64,000 nucleotides of DNA, from assembly GCA_029262055.1 (NCBI GenBank), contig JAJDAD010000039.1, positions 1 to 64,000 of the forward strand, read 5' to 3'. The notes beneath the pieces are model-generated. The model saw only the letters and a program-made list of their open reading frames with translations. It made no database searches and was not told the origin of the DNA. Source of the DNA: Candidatus Zhuqueibacterota bacterium (GTDB lineage: Bacteria > Zhuqueibacterota > Zhuqueibacteria > Oceanimicrobiales > Oceanimicrobiaceae). The position numbers and the translations under genes were made by a program. Positions 9,748-20,947 of the stretch are shown one piece after another (position 1 is the stretch's first letter; the number at the start of each line of letters is the position of its first letter).

Positions 9748-10521
9748 ATGCCGAAAATGCCACGCATTATTGCTATCGCAAATCAAAAAGGCGGTGTCGG
9801 AAAGACGACCACTGCGGTTAATCTTGCAGCTTGCCTGGCGGTTGCGGAGCATTCGACCCTCCTCATAGACATGGACCCGCAGGCCAATTCTTCAAGTGGT
9901 CTCGGGATTGACTCAAAGAGCGTAGACAAAAGCATTTACGAGGTCCTTATTGAAGGGCTCGACCTTCCCGGCGCAATCCTGAAAACCAATCTGAAATACC
10001 TCGATTTGGTGCCTTCGCATGTGCGCTTGGCCGGTGCGGAGGTTGAGTTGGTAAACACTTTGTCGCGCGAAAAAAAGCTGAGCGCCGCGGCGGAGTCACT
10101 CGACAGTGATTACGACTATGTTTTTGTCGACTGTCCGCCTTCTCTCGGGTTGTTGACGATCAACGCTTTGACCGCCGCTCACTCCGTCCTGATTCCGATT
10201 CAATGCGAGTACTACGCGCTGGAGGGGTTAGGTCAACTTTTGAATACCATTCGTCTCGTCCAGAAGCACCTCAACTCCAACCTCGTGATCGAGGGCGTGC
10301 TTTTAACCATGTTTGACGGCCGTTTGAATTTGTCGAGACAGGTTGCCGAGGATGTGAAGCGCTACTTCGATGACAAAGTCTTCAACACAATTATCGATCG
10401 CAATGTGCGTCTGAGTGAAGCCCCTAGCCACGGCAAGCCCATTATTCTCTACGATGCTATCTCTCGCGGCTCCGAGAGCTACATGAATCTAGCGGAGGAG
10501 TTGCTTGGCAATGGCCGTTAA
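9748..10521 (+). CDS. parA: Chromosome-partitioning ATPase ParA (Soj)
   Basis: This is a 257-residue deviant Walker A ATPase that binds DNA non-specifically as an ATP dimer and moves ParB-parS complexes. The deviant P-loop KGGVGKTT sits at residues 14-21. Walker A' has [11 protein letters not shown], Walker B is [11 protein letters not shown], and the C-terminal [13 protein letters not shown] segment is typical of chromosomal Soj proteins. The ATG at 9748 is used; a second in-frame ATG lies at 9757. It overlaps parB by 11 bases, the usual arrangement. Confidence 0.95.
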   Translation: MPKMPRIIAIANQKGGVGKTTTAVNLAACLAVAEHSTLLIDMDPQANSSSGLGIDSKSVDKSIYEVLIEGLDLPGAILKTNLKYLDLVPSHVRLAGAEVELVNTLSREKKLSAAAESLDSDYDYVFVDCPPSLGLLTINALTAAHSVLIPIQCEYYALEGLGQLLNTIRLVQKHLNSNLVIEGVLLTMFDGRLNLSRQVAEDVKRYFDDKVFNTIIDRNVRLSEAPSHGKPIILYDAISRGSESYMNLAEELLGNGR

Positions 10522-11386
10522 GAGATTGGGCAAGGGCCTTGGCGCATTAATCCCCGACTTGAGTTCGGGCGCAGCCGAAGGGGCGCCTGCTGAGCGACTT
10601 TTTGAAATAGAGGTCGCAAGCGTACGTGCCAATCCGTTTCAACCCCGCATGTCCTTTGATCCGACCGCTCTCGAGGAACTTAAGCAATCAATATCTGAAA
10701 ATGGCGTGATTCAGCCGATTACGGTGCGAAATGCTGGTTCCGGTTATGAGTTGATCGCCGGCGAGCGGCGCTTGCGTGCCGTGTCGGAGTTGGGTCGTAA
10801 CAAGATTCCGGCCTATGTGTTGGACGTGACCACCGATCAGGAGATGATCGAGCTTTCTCTGATCGAGAATATCCAGCGGGAAAACCTCAATCCGATAGAC
10901 GAGGCCAACGGCTACCGCACTCTCATTGCGGAGTGCGACATGACTCAGGATGAGGTGGCCCGGCAGGTGGGTAAGGACCGGTCTACCATCACAAACTTTT
11001 TGCGCTTGCTGAAGTTGCCACAGCAGATTCAGGAGAGTGTCGCCGCCGAGGAGTTGACCCAGGGTCATGCGCGCGCGCTATTGGCTGTCGAGGATAGAGG
11101 GGAGCAAATCTCGCTTTGGAAGAAAGCGCTAAAACACAAGTACTCGGTTAGGAAGCTCGAGAGTACTATTAAGGGTTTGGACAAAAAAGCCACCAAGCCA
11201 AAGAAGGCTACGGAGGTCGTGACTGTTTCACCGTATGTGGCCAATCTGGAGGGGAAGTTCAGGGACGCATTTGGAACACAAGTTCGAATCCATGAAGTGC
11301 AAAATAGCGGGACGGGTAAGATCGAGATTGAGTTTTATGCCACAGCCGACCTGGAGCGGTTCAGTGACCTTTTGGATGCTCTGTAG
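10511..11386 (+). CDS. parB: Chromosome-partitioning protein ParB (Spo0J)
   Basis: This is a 291-residue CTP-dependent sliding clamp that loads at parS sites. The N-terminal NPFQPR motif and the GERRLRA box form the CTP-binding ParB domain. [14 protein letters not shown] and the helix-turn-helix ([21 protein letters not shown]) form the parS-binding domain. A basic linker rich in KATKPKKAT leads to the C-terminal dimer domain, which ends [19 protein letters not shown]. The N-terminus [12 protein letters not shown] is the conserved segment that stimulates ParA. The ATG at 10511 inside the end of parA fits this N-terminus; an in-frame TTG lies 6 bases earlier. Confidence 0.95.
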   Translation: MAVKRLGKGLGALIPDLSSGAAEGAPAERLFEIEVASVRANPFQPRMSFDPTALEELKQSISENGVIQPITVRNAGSGYELIAGERRLRAVSELGRNKIPAYVLDVTTDQEMIELSLIENIQRENLNPIDEANGYRTLIAECDMTQDEVARQVGKDRSTITNFLRLLKLPQQIQESVAAEELTQGHARALLAVEDRGEQISLWKKALKHKYSVRKLESTIKGLDKKATKPKKATEVVTVSPYVANLEGKFRDAFGTQVRIHEVQNSGTGKIEIEFYATADLERFSDLLDAL

Positions 11387-11505
11387 CGTGTATTAAGTGT
11401 TTGTTATCTTGAAAAAGCTCTTGATTTTTTGTTGCCCCGGTGTTAAGTTCGTGTCTGTATTTTTGAGAAACCGGATTGATTGGTAGCTTTTGTTCTGAGT
11501 AAGGC

Positions 11506-12384
11506 ATGCCCCGTAGAAACAAACATGTGACGATACTTGTTGTCCCGGGCGACAATGTTGAGCCGCACAGCATCCGAGTAAGGACGGGGACGCTGAGAGT
11601 TCTTTATGTTGTCGCTTTCGCGTTGTTTGCGCATATGGTTGTCGGCGGTTATTATTACTGGAAGTACGCAGAGCTTGAGAGGGATAATCTTCAGACTCTT
11701 GACGAAAACCGGCAACTGCGCAAAGATAACCAGCGTGTGATTGCTCTCGCAGATCAGTTTTATGCGCTGGAGGGCGAGTATCAGAAAGTGCGCAGCCTGT
11801 TGGGTGTTGAGCCCGAACAAGTTGCGGGCGTCGGAGCGATTAACTCTACGAACAAGCCGACGCAACTGGTGGACAATATTGTGCCGGCAGTCCAAACCAA
11901 CAGTCGATTGGTTTTCAAGGGATTTGAGCGTAGGGATGGCTATTTGTTGACGCCGCGCAAAGACGAGCTTTATGCGTATTCGGAGAACATGCCGACTCTT
12001 TTGCCTGTTAAGGGCGTTCTTACGCAAGATTTTCAAAAAGAGGAGTGGTTTGGTCCACGCAGGCATGGTGGCATCGACATCGTAGCGAAGCAGGGTAGCG
12101 TGATTCGCGCTGCCGGGGCGGGCACCATCGTGTTCGCGAACTGGACGCACGATCTTGGGAATCTGATAATCGTTAACCATGGCGGAGGAATTTTGTCGTA
12201 TTACGGACACAATCAGAGGCTGTTGAAGTCGGAAAAGCGTTATGTCAAAAAAGGTGAGCCGGTTGCGCTGCTGGGAAGTTCCGGCCGCAGCTCTGGTCCG
12301 CACCTGCATTTTGAGATTCGCCAGAACGGGCAGCCGGTTGATCCGAAAGAATTTGTCGTTGCCTTTCAAGAGAATAATGAATAG
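11506..12384 (+). CDS. Membrane-anchored M23 (LytM-type) metallopeptidase
   Basis: This 292-residue envelope protein has a single transmembrane anchor at about residues 32-51, a short coiled coil (about 55-80) and a C-terminal M23 domain. The zinc ligands are all visible: HGGID (His187, Asp191) and HLHFE (His268), with a His in the NHGGG region, so the enzyme is probably catalytically active. Such proteins cut peptidoglycan cross-bridges or activate amidases. It sits between parB and a bactofilin; M23 peptidase/bactofilin pairs are a known conserved neighbourhood, in which the bactofilin scaffold localises cell-wall remodelling. TTGATT-N17-TAAGTT at 11421-11449 is a weak candidate promoter. 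Confidence 0.9.
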   Translation: MPRRNKHVTILVVPGDNVEPHSIRVRTGTLRVLYVVAFALFAHMVVGGYYYWKYAELERDNLQTLDENRQLRKDNQRVIALADQFYALEGEYQKVRSLLGVEPEQVAGVGAINSTNKPTQLVDNIVPAVQTNSRLVFKGFERRDGYLLTPRKDELYAYSENMPTLLPVKGVLTQDFQKEEWFGPRRHGGIDIVAKQGSVIRAAGAGTIVFANWTHDLGNLIIVNHGGGILSYYGHNQRLLKSEKRYVKKGEPVALLGSSGRSSGPHLHFEIRQNGQPVDPKEFVVAFQENNE

Positions 12385-12417
12385 TACTACTGTTTTAGCA
12401 TTTTGGCGGGGAACGCT

Positions 12418-12864
12418 ATGTTAGGAAAAAAAGAACTTGATGACATGGGTACGGGTAATCTCAATACCATAATCGGCAAAGGGTCCTCGCTTGAAGGCAA
12501 GCTGGTGGTGCAAAGTACTCTTCGTGTGGATGGGAAAATAAAGGGCACGGTTACCACGAGTGAATCTCTCGTTGTCGGCAAGGAGGGTGTGGTCGACGGA
12601 GAGGTTCAGGTGCGTAACGCCATTGTCGGCGGCAAGCTGAAAGGCAAGCTAACTGCATCCGGAAAAGTCGTGCTGGAGGCCAGCTCTCAGTTCAGCGGTG
12701 AGTTGAAAACGAGCAAGTTGGTCATAGATGAGGGTGCCTCATTCGAAGGGAACTGCTGCATGGGGGCGCCGGAAGTAAAGAAGAATGACCTTGGCGGTAG
12801 CGTCTCGGCCATTTTTGAAAAGAAAGATGAGAACAGGCCGGCGGAGGTTAAGGACGGTAAGTAG
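12418..12864 (+). CDS. Bactofilin
   Basis: This is a 148-residue bactofilin (DUF583), a self-polymerising beta-helical cytoskeletal protein. The body is a series of short beta-rungs: LNTIIGKGSSLEGKL, LRVDGKIKGTV, VVGKEGVVDGEV, AIVGGKLKGKL, VVLEASSQFSGEL and LVIDEGASFEG. Short charged tails flank the core, as usual. The ATG at 12418 is chosen because a GGCGGGG sequence precedes it by about 8 bases; an in-frame TTG at 12403 would add five residues. It lies directly behind the M23 peptidase gene, with which it probably works in cell-shape control. Its end overlaps the first ATP synthase accessory gene. Confidence 0.92.
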   Translation: MLGKKELDDMGTGNLNTIIGKGSSLEGKLVVQSTLRVDGKIKGTVTTSESLVVGKEGVVDGEVQVRNAIVGGKLKGKLTASGKVVLEASSQFSGELKTSKLVIDEGASFEGNCCMGAPEVKKNDLGGSVSAIFEKKDENRPAEVKDGK

Positions 12865-13114
12865 TCCTGCCGATAAGCCCGGTCCGGGTAAGCTTGGCCC
12901 GGCAGGTGCTTATGCCGACCTTGGGTTAAGGTTTGCCCTGGCAATTCTTATCTCGGCAGGCGGTGGGTATTGGGTTGATAGCAAAGTAGGAACGCTACCC
13001 TTGTTTACGATTGTTGGTGTCGCATTGGGTTCAGCTTCCGGACTTTTGACCATTTATCGAGCAGTTTATCCTACAGAAAAGAAAGACTTGACAAAAGGTG
13101 AGGGAGAACCTTAA
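12827..13114 (+). CDS. AtpZ/AtpI-like small membrane protein
   Basis: This is a small protein with two hydrophobic helices (LGLRFALAILISAGGG and FTIVGVALGSASGLLTIY), separated by the YWVDSKVG turn typical of the AtpZ/AtpI family (F0F1-ATPase assembly or Mg2+/Ca2+ import). It sits first in the ATP synthase operon, overlapping the bactofilin gene in another frame. The start is uncertain: an in-frame ATG at 12785 also exists; 12827 is preferred because it gives less overlap. The stop overlaps the following GTG-started gene. Confidence 0.7.
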   Translation: MRTGRRRLRTVSSPADKPGPGKLGPAGAYADLGLRFALAILISAGGGYWVDSKVGTLPLFTIVGVALGSASGLLTIYRAVYPTEKKDLTKGEGEP

Positions 13115-13490
13115 GTTTCTGATACAGATATGCGGCATTACTTCCGTGATGCTGCTGATCGCGATTCTGGCCGTAGTTAAATTTGGAACGCCGCAATTAG
13201 CCTGGAGTGTTTTTTATGGCTATTTGGTGAGCTTGGTCAACATCCTGTTTGCTTTCTACTCGATCAAGTGGGCGTTTGATAAACCCAATAACACATTCTT
13301 TGCAGTAGTACTAGGCGGTATGGGGATACGGTTTGTGTTTCTCCTGGCTGCCCTTTTTTTTGTGTGGGAGTATGACCTGGTCCCGGTTTCAGGTTTCATA
13401 GTGTCTTTAATCGGGTTCTATCTGACCCTGCAAGTGTTTGAGGTCAGGTATATTCAAAAAGAACTCAACCTAAGAAAGGTCGGTAGCTAA
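13098..13490 (+). CDS. AtpI-like ATP synthase subunit I family protein
   Basis: This 130-residue protein has four predicted transmembrane helices (about residues 8-26, 36-54, 67-87 and 95-112) and the layout of ATP synthase I (UncI) proteins, which help assemble the c-ring. It starts with GTG (MRENLK) inside the end of the preceding gene and stops 2 bases before the atpB GTG, so the three are co-translated. Family assignment comes from size, topology and position rather than a diagnostic motif. Confidence 0.65.
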   Translation: MRENLKFLIQICGITSVMLLIAILAVVKFGTPQLAWSVFYGYLVSLVNILFAFYSIKWAFDKPNNTFFAVVLGGMGIRFVFLLAALFFVWEYDLVPVSGFIVSLIGFYLTLQVFEVRYIQKELNLRKVGS

Positions 13491-13492
13491 TA

Positions 13493-14284
13493 GTGACTGC
13501 TTTCGAGAGCGCTGCTGGAGGAGAGGCCGGACACGAGGCTCTGGGTGCGGATTTCATAATGCAACACATCCTGGATCATCCCATTATTCACCTGCATTTC
13601 ATGGGCTTTGATCTTTCCATTACCAAGCACGTGGTGATGTTGTGGATTGCCTCAGCTATCCTGGTAGCGACGTTGACTGTTGCCTTCAGGAGACCGAAAC
13701 TGGTGCCCAAAGGCCTCTCTAACTTTTTCGAGTCGATCATACTCTACCTTGAATCAGAAGTGATGCGCCCGTACCTGGGTAGCGATAGTCGCAAGTATGC
13801 CCCTTACTTGCTGACCGCGTTCTTTTTTATTCTGGTTTGCAATCTGTTAGGTCTGGTTCCGGGCTCTGCGACAGCCACGGGGGATATTAGCGTTACCATC
13901 GCGATGGCGACCCTGACGTTTATCGTCGTGCAGTTGGCGGGCATCAGGAACAATGGATTTTTCGGCTACATAAAGGGTTTGATTCCGCCCGGACTTCCGG
14001 TTTTCATCCTGCCGATCATGGTGCCGGTTGAGATCATCGGGCTTTTTACCAAGCATGTTGCTCTCGCGATTCGTCTTTTTGCGAACATGGTCGCCGGGCA
14101 CGTGGTGATTTTTGCGCTTCTTCTCATTATTTTTACTTTCAAAAGTTGGCTCGTCGGCGGCATCACTCTGGCGGGCATTCTTTTTGTCAGTTTGCTGGAA
14201 ATTCTGATCGGGCTGATTCAGGCCTATATTTTTACGATCTTATCATCTGTATTTATTGGTATGGCAGTACATCAGGACCACTAA
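13493..14284 (+). CDS. atpB: ATP synthase F0 subunit a
   Basis: Subunit a forms the half-channels for ions next to the c-ring. The 263-residue sequence has the essential arginine in LAIRLFANMVAG (Arg194) and the conserved late helix with LLEILIGLIQAYIFTILSSVFI. A long N-terminal segment carries several His residues. The GTG at 13493 gives a short upstream gap of 2 bases. It is the third gene of the atp operon, in the usual order before subunit c. Confidence 0.95.
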   Translation: MTAFESAAGGEAGHEALGADFIMQHILDHPIIHLHFMGFDLSITKHVVMLWIASAILVATLTVAFRRPKLVPKGLSNFFESIILYLESEVMRPYLGSDSRKYAPYLLTAFFFILVCNLLGLVPGSATATGDISVTIAMATLTFIVVQLAGIRNNGFFGYIKGLIPPGLPVFILPIMVPVEIIGLFTKHVALAIRLFANMVAGHVVIFALLLIIFTFKSWLVGGITLAGILFVSLLEILIGLIQAYIFTILSSVFIGMAVHQDH

Positions 14285-14323
14285 CGGGTTTGTGATTTAT
14301 AACAACTATCTCTAGGAGGATTC

Positions 14324-14554
14324 ATGTCAGATTTAGCTTATGCGTTTTTAGCTGCCGGTTTTGGAGCTGGCATTTCAGTAATCGGTGGTGCGTTTGGTGT
14401 AAGCAAGTGTGCCAGTGCAGCGATGGATGGCATCGCAAGACAGCCTGAGGCTGCGGGCGATATTCGCGGCGCCATGATTATTACGGCAGCCATGATCGAG
14501 GGCGCGGCTCTGCTGGGCCTGGTTATTTGTTTTCTTCTCGCCGTAAAAGCTTAA
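14324..14554 (+). CDS. atpE: ATP synthase F0 subunit c
   Basis: This 76-residue two-helix protein forms the rotor ring. Helix 1 contains the GAGISVIGGAFG glycine pattern, the polar loop is ARQPEA, and helix 2 carries the ion-binding carboxylate Glu59 in MIEGAALLG. Residues that bind Na+ in Na+-type rings (Gln in helix 1; Ser/Thr right after the Glu; Tyr four on) are replaced by Val26, Gly60/Ala61 and Leu64, so proton coupling is inferred. A strong AGGAGG ribosome site precedes the ATG, in keeping with the many copies needed per complex. Confidence 0.97.
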   Translation: MSDLAYAFLAAGFGAGISVIGGAFGVSKCASAAMDGIARQPEAAGDIRGAMIITAAMIEGAALLGLVICFLLAVKA

Positions 14555-14573
14555 ATCTCAGGGTGCTTAACCT

Positions 14574-15068
14574 ATGGAATTATTAAGCCCGGCACTGGGC
14601 ACAATATTTTGGACGGCACTTACCTTTGTTCTGCTTCTGGTTATCCTGCGCAAGCTGGCATGGGGGCCTTTGCTCGCCATGCTGGACGAACGGGAAACCA
14701 AGATCCGAGAATCGCTGGAGAAAGCTGATGCTGCTCAGAAGGAAACCGAGCAGGCTCTGGCAAGGAATCAGGAAATGGTAGAGCAGGCCAAGAAAGAGGC
14801 GCAGGAGTTGTTGAGCAAGAGTCGAAAGGCTGCCGAGGCCAGCAAGGAAGAGATCGTTCAGAAAGCGCATGCTGAAGCAACCAAGATGATTGACAAGGCC
14901 AAGAAAGAGATCGACGGCGAACGCGAGAAGGCCGTCGAAGAAATCCGCAGTCAGACCGCGGAGTTATCCGTCATGATCGCTTCGAAGTTGATCGGAAAAT
15001 CGCTATCGGCTGAAGATCATAAAGACATCATCGACAGCTCGCTGAAAAAAATGGTAGGGACCAATTGA
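14574..15068 (+). CDS. atpF: ATP synthase F0 subunit b
   Basis: This 164-residue peripheral-stalk subunit has an N-terminal membrane helix (about residues 9-27), the conserved 'LAWGPLLAMLDERE' junction, and a long charged coiled coil rich in Lys, Glu and Ala up to about residue 130. Its C-terminus contacts subunit delta. It ends in a TTGA overlap with atpH. Confidence 0.95.
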   Translation: MELLSPALGTIFWTALTFVLLLVILRKLAWGPLLAMLDERETKIRESLEKADAAQKETEQALARNQEMVEQAKKEAQELLSKSRKAAEASKEEIVQKAHAEATKMIDKAKKEIDGEREKAVEEIRSQTAELSVMIASKLIGKSLSAEDHKDIIDSSLKKMVGTN

Positions 15069-15619
15069 AAGATATTGTACTTGCCAGGCGATATGCCGGC
15101 GCACTTTTTGAAATCGCCAAAGAACGCAACATCCTCGACACCGTACAAAACGAGATTATTTCCTTTGGGCAGAATCTTGAGTCGCATTCCGGATTTCGTC
15201 TTTTTCTGTATTCTCAAGGCCTGAGCCAGAAGGAGAAGATCGCCAAAGTTGAAGAGAGGCTGCAAGATAGCGTGTCGAGCGTCTTCTACAACTTTCTGCT
15301 CGTCTTGCTTCGGAAAAAGCGCGAGGCTGTATTCCCGACCATCGCCAAGGAATTCCAAAGGCTGGTGGACCAGGAGAACAAGCGGATTTGGGCGACAACC
15401 ACAAGTGCGGTGGCGCTGGACGAGCAGTCTTTAGCTCAGATAAAATCGTTGCTTGACCAGGCCTTCAAGTCAGACGTACGGATCAACAACCGAATCGATG
15501 AGAGCATTCTGGGTGGAATCATCGTTAGCGTTGATGGAAAGTTGCTGGATGGCAGCCTGAAAAGCCAATTGGACAAACTACAGAGCCAGTTGGCTACAAA
15601 CAAGAACGGACGCACCTGA
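15065..15619 (+). CDS. atpH: ATP synthase F1 subunit delta
   Basis: This 184-residue OSCP/delta subunit connects the stator b dimer to the F1 head. The N-terminal 'LARRYAGALFEIAKE' and the C-terminal 'DESILGGIIVSVDGKLLDGSLKSQLDKL' regions are diagnostic. Translation starts at a TTG that overlaps the atpF stop codon (TTGA), an efficient re-initiation arrangement. The 54-base gap to atpA contains the atpA ribosome site. Confidence 0.95.
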   Translation: MKDIVLARRYAGALFEIAKERNILDTVQNEIISFGQNLESHSGFRLFLYSQGLSQKEKIAKVEERLQDSVSSVFYNFLLVLLRKKREAVFPTIAKEFQRLVDQENKRIWATTTSAVALDEQSLAQIKSLLDQAFKSDVRINNRIDESILGGIIVSVDGKLLDGSLKSQLDKLQSQLATNKNGRT

Positions 15620-15673
15620 ATCCGTATCCTTGGCAAGTGTACATAAATTTAACCGCGGAGGTTTTTTATAAGG

Positions 15674-17185
15674 ATGGAAATACGTCCTGACGAGATCACT
15701 TCGATAATCAAGAAGCAGATAGAGGGTTTTGATGCTTCTGTTGAACTTGAAGAAGTTGGCGAGGTCGTGCAAGTGGGCGACGGCATCGCAAGAGTCTATG
15801 GCCTGGAAAAGATCATGGCTGGTGAGCTGGTCGAGTTTCCGGGCGGCCTGTCCGGCATGGCCCTCAACCTTGAAGAAGACAATGTTGGCTGCGTTCTGTT
15901 TGGAGAAGACACCGGCGTAAAGGAGGGTGACACTGCCAAAAGGACCGGCAAGATTACGCAAATTCCGGTCGGCGAGGAAATGCTCGGCAGAGTCGTCGAT
16001 CCACTAGGCAAACCTGTCGACGGTAAGGGACCGATCAAGACCAGTAGCTTCCAGGAGATTGAGCGAAAAGCCTTGGGGATTGTACAACGACAGCCTGTGA
16101 AAGAGCCCTTGCAAACCGGTCTCAAGGCAATCGACTCCATGATTCCTATCGGCCGTGGCCAGCGCGAGCTCATTATCGGTGATCGCCAGACCGGTAAGAC
16201 CGCCGTTGGCATTGATGCTATCATCAACCAAAAAGGCACGGATGTTTACTGCATCTATGTTGCGATCGGGCAAAAGGCTTCCAGTGTGGCCAGAGTAGTG
16301 AAAACACTGGAGGAACACGGCGCAATGGATTACACAATCGTTGTGTTAGCCTCAGCCAGCGACCCGGCCCCGTTGCAGTATATCGCACCTTACAGTGGCG
16401 CCGCTATCGGAGAGTTCTTCCGCGATAACGGCAAACATGCGTTGATTATTTATGATGATTTGTCCAAGCATGCCTGGGCCTACCGCGAGTTGTCTCTGTT
16501 ACTACGCCGGCCTCCCGGCCGCGAGGCATATCCGGGTGATGTGTTTTATCTGCATTCGCGCTTGCTGGAGCGTGCTGCCAAGCTGAGTGACGAACTTGGC
16601 GGTGGTTCTTTAACCGCACTGCCGATTATCGAAACGCAGGCAGGCGACGTTTCCGCTTACATACCAACCAACGTCATTTCCATCACCGACGGTCAGATAT
16701 ATCTGGAATCGGATTTGTTCTACGCGGGTATTCGACCGGCAATCAACGTGGGGCTTTCGGTCTCGAGAGTTGGTGGCAACGCGCAAATCAAGGCCATGAA
16801 GCAGGTGGCTGGAAGCTTGCGATTGGACCTGGCACAGTTCCGCGAGTTGGAGGCTTTTGCAAAATTTGGATCAGACCTGGACAAGGCGACGCTTGCACAA
16901 ATCACGCGCGGGCAGCGTATGGTTGAGATCCTGAAACAGAATCAGTACATCCCGCTCACGGTTGAGAGGCAAGTTGCGGTCATTTTTCTCGGCGTCAATG
17001 GCTATCTCGACGAGGTTCCGGTGGATCAGATAACCCGACTTGAGACGGAGTTTCGTCAGTTTCTCGATTCGAGTCACGATGGATTGCTCAAAGAGATAGC
17101 CGAGAAGATGAACCTTGATGATGATCTACGAAAGAAGCTAGCGTCAGCTTGTGAAGATTTCATGAAGATGTTTTCAGTCGAATAA
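15674..17185 (+). CDS. atpA: ATP synthase F1 subunit alpha
   Basis: This is the 503-residue non-catalytic nucleotide-binding subunit. The P-loop GDRQTGKT lies at about 170-177. The alpha-specific [20 protein letters not shown] stretch, the [10 protein letters not shown] segment and the C-terminal helical domain are present. Length is normal. AGGTTTTTTATAAGG precedes the ATG. There is no truncation or frameshift. Confidence 0.97.
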   Translation: MEIRPDEITSIIKKQIEGFDASVELEEVGEVVQVGDGIARVYGLEKIMAGELVEFPGGLSGMALNLEEDNVGCVLFGEDTGVKEGDTAKRTGKITQIPVGEEMLGRVVDPLGKPVDGKGPIKTSSFQEIERKALGIVQRQPVKEPLQTGLKAIDSMIPIGRGQRELIIGDRQTGKTAVGIDAIINQKGTDVYCIYVAIGQKASSVARVVKTLEEHGAMDYTIVVLASASDPAPLQYIAPYSGAAIGEFFRDNGKHALIIYDDLSKHAWAYRELSLLLRRPPGREAYPGDVFYLHSRLLERAAKLSDELGGGSLTALPIIETQAGDVSAYIPTNVISITDGQIYLESDLFYAGIRPAINVGLSVSRVGGNAQIKAMKQVAGSLRLDLAQFRELEAFAKFGSDLDKATLAQITRGQRMVEILKQNQYIPLTVERQVAVIFLGVNGYLDEVPVDQITRLETEFRQFLDSSHDGLLKEIAEKMNLDDDLRKKLASACEDFMKMFSVE

Positions 17186-17200
17186 CCAGGTTAGAGTCTA

Positions 17201-19536
<2,336 letters not shown>

Positions 19537-19556
19537 ATGCGTAACAGGAAAGCAAC

Positions 19557-19961
19557 ATGATTCCGGATAAAATCAAGTTAGAGATTTATACACCAGACCG
19601 TAAAGTTTTTTCTGAAGAGATAGATTCGGTGCGATTGCCGGGGGCAGACGGGTATTTTGGCGTTTTCCCCGGACATACCCCCTATATTTCCGTTCTGGGC
19701 ATTGGCGAGATCAAGGTTGAGACCGCAGGAGAGAGCAGGTCATTCGCAACCACCGGTGGTCTGGCGGAAGTCCTGCCCTCGGGCATTGCGGTGTTGGCAG
19801 AGAGCTGCGAAGTCGCTTCTGACATTGACGTTGAGCGTGCCCAGTCAGCTGAAGAAAGGGCGCGCACACGGTTGCAGGAAGGCCGCAAAACCTGGGATGT
19901 GCAGCGTGCACATGTTGCACTTGCCAAAGCTATTAATCGAATGAAAATCGCGTCCCTCTAA
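19557..19961 (+). CDS. atpC: ATP synthase F1 subunit epsilon
   Basis: This 134-residue subunit couples rotor and catalytic head and can inhibit ATP hydrolysis. The N-terminal beta-sandwich has KLEIYTPDRKVFSEEID, LPGADGYFGVFPGHTPYIS and GGLAEVL; the C-terminal two-helix domain (RAQSAEERARTRL...) is complete. It is the last gene of the atp operon. I saw no strong hairpin terminator in the next 100 bases. Confidence 0.95.
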   Translation: MIPDKIKLEIYTPDRKVFSEEIDSVRLPGADGYFGVFPGHTPYISVLGIGEIKVETAGESRSFATTGGLAEVLPSGIAVLAESCEVASDIDVERAQSAEERARTRLQEGRKTWDVQRAHVALAKAINRMKIASL

Positions 19962-20055
19962 AGATTTCTACGCTGTTCTTACTCACCGCATCTCCCCTTT
20001 TCCAAAAACTCTCCTAACCAGAAAGTGGTCCTGCTTTTGTCCTGAGGTTCGACGT

Positions 20056-20096
20056 TTGCAATTCCTTACTGGTGCGTGTATATTACACAAGTGTAA
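20056..20096 (+). promoter_or_regulatory. Promoter with overlapping operator-like palindrome
   Basis: TTGCAA (20056-20061), a 17-base spacer and TATATT (20079-20084) form a good sigma70-type promoter 50 bases before the next gene. The 14-base inverted repeat TTACAC-AA-GTGTAA (20083-20096) overlaps the end of the -10 box and covers the expected start point. That is the usual place for a repressor dimer. The regulator is unknown. Confidence 0.5.
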
Positions 20097-20133
20097 CAGA
20101 CCGTAGCCATAAAAACGAATTGCTAAAAACGTC

Positions 20134-20673
20134 ATGAATGAACCCAATAATGATGCCGATGTTTTCGGCGCCCTGCGCATCCACGCAATATGCCTGGATT
20201 TGAGACTTCCCAGTTCGGATGCGAGACTTTTCACCTATATTTTTGCCAAAGCCTCTAACAGCGAAGTGGGCTGCGACTATTTTCGTCAACCGCAAGAGGC
20301 GGATGTGGCCGCACTGCAGCTCTTGTTGGCCGACGCCGGCGGTGAAGCCATTATCAGTGAACTCGCCCCAAAGTACTCTTCTGTTGCCGGACAATTGCAG
20401 CAGGTGCTGATCGGCCGGGAATTGGCTCGCATCGACCAAAAAGCGAAGAGTGATTTCGGCCTTGAGTTTCCTTTGCGCTACGAATTGGAGAACAGACTAC
20501 GTTTACATAAGGATGCGGCCTTCCGTGAGATCAAGCTGCGTACGTTCGAGTCCTGGATTGAGCCTCAGGTTACAGAGTACGATACCGAGCGAGTAAAGTC
20601 TGCGTTTCGCAAAGAGCGTAAAAGAAATAAACAGCTTAAGCAGCAGTTAGATAGGCTGGCAAAGCCGAAATAA
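20134..20673 (+). CDS. Hypothetical protein, charged C-terminal helix
   Basis: I do not recognise this 179-residue protein. It has no signal peptide and no membrane segment. The middle looks mostly helical. The last 30 residues are strongly basic and probably coiled (KSAFRKERKRNKQLKQQLDRL). The gene has its own promoter, with a palindrome over the -10 box, and lies alone between the atp operon and the chemotaxis cluster. The nearby cheA leader contains no other gene. The ATG at 20134 gives a plausible soluble N-terminus (MNEPNNDADVFG). Codon use looks like that of the neighbours. Confidence 0.7.
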   Translation: MNEPNNDADVFGALRIHAICLDLRLPSSDARLFTYIFAKASNSEVGCDYFRQPQEADVAALQLLLADAGGEAIISELAPKYSSVAGQLQQVLIGRELARIDQKAKSDFGLEFPLRYELENRLRLHKDAAFREIKLRTFESWIEPQVTEYDTERVKSAFRKERKRNKQLKQQLDRLAKPK

Positions 20674-20798
20674 ACGTGCTGTTCCGCATTGTTCCAGTCC
20701 GTCCGGGTTTTCCTTCTACCAGTGCCGACCTTCCGGTGTTTTGACGAGAAGACATGTCTCTGGTCTGGCCCCTAACCCTGCAACACTTCCTGAATTTG

Positions 20799-20879
20799 AA
20801 ACCTCCGTCAAAAGCCTTGAGGTTTGTCAGCTTCGTGACGACCTAGTTCTGGCGATCCCCCACGGAATTCTCCGTGGGG
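20799..20879 (+). other. Two consecutive hairpins in the cheA leader
   Basis: The 274-base gap upstream of cheA holds two inverted repeats in series. The first is AAACCTC (20799-20805) with GAGGTTT (20819-20825). The second is CCCCACGGA (20858-20866) with TCCGTGGGG (20871-20879), a 9-bp stem with a 4-base loop. No T-run follows the second stem, so it is not a standard intrinsic terminator; it could stabilise the mRNA or bind a regulator. No clear promoter was identified in the gap. Confidence 0.4.
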
Positions 20880-20947
20880 AAATACCTCCCAGCGTTCATT
20901 CGCCCAGGGAATCTTGGTAATTATCTAAGCTTGCCGAGGAAGGTCAC

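Noticed and set aside
9590-11500. Possible parS site near parAB
   Set aside because: I looked for TGTTTCACGTGAAACA-like palindromes around the operon and saw none; parS sites may lie elsewhere.
11443-12369. Minus-strand open frame of 308 codons opposite the M23 peptidase gene
   Set aside because: The plus-strand protein has all zinc ligands; the antisense translation has no domain.
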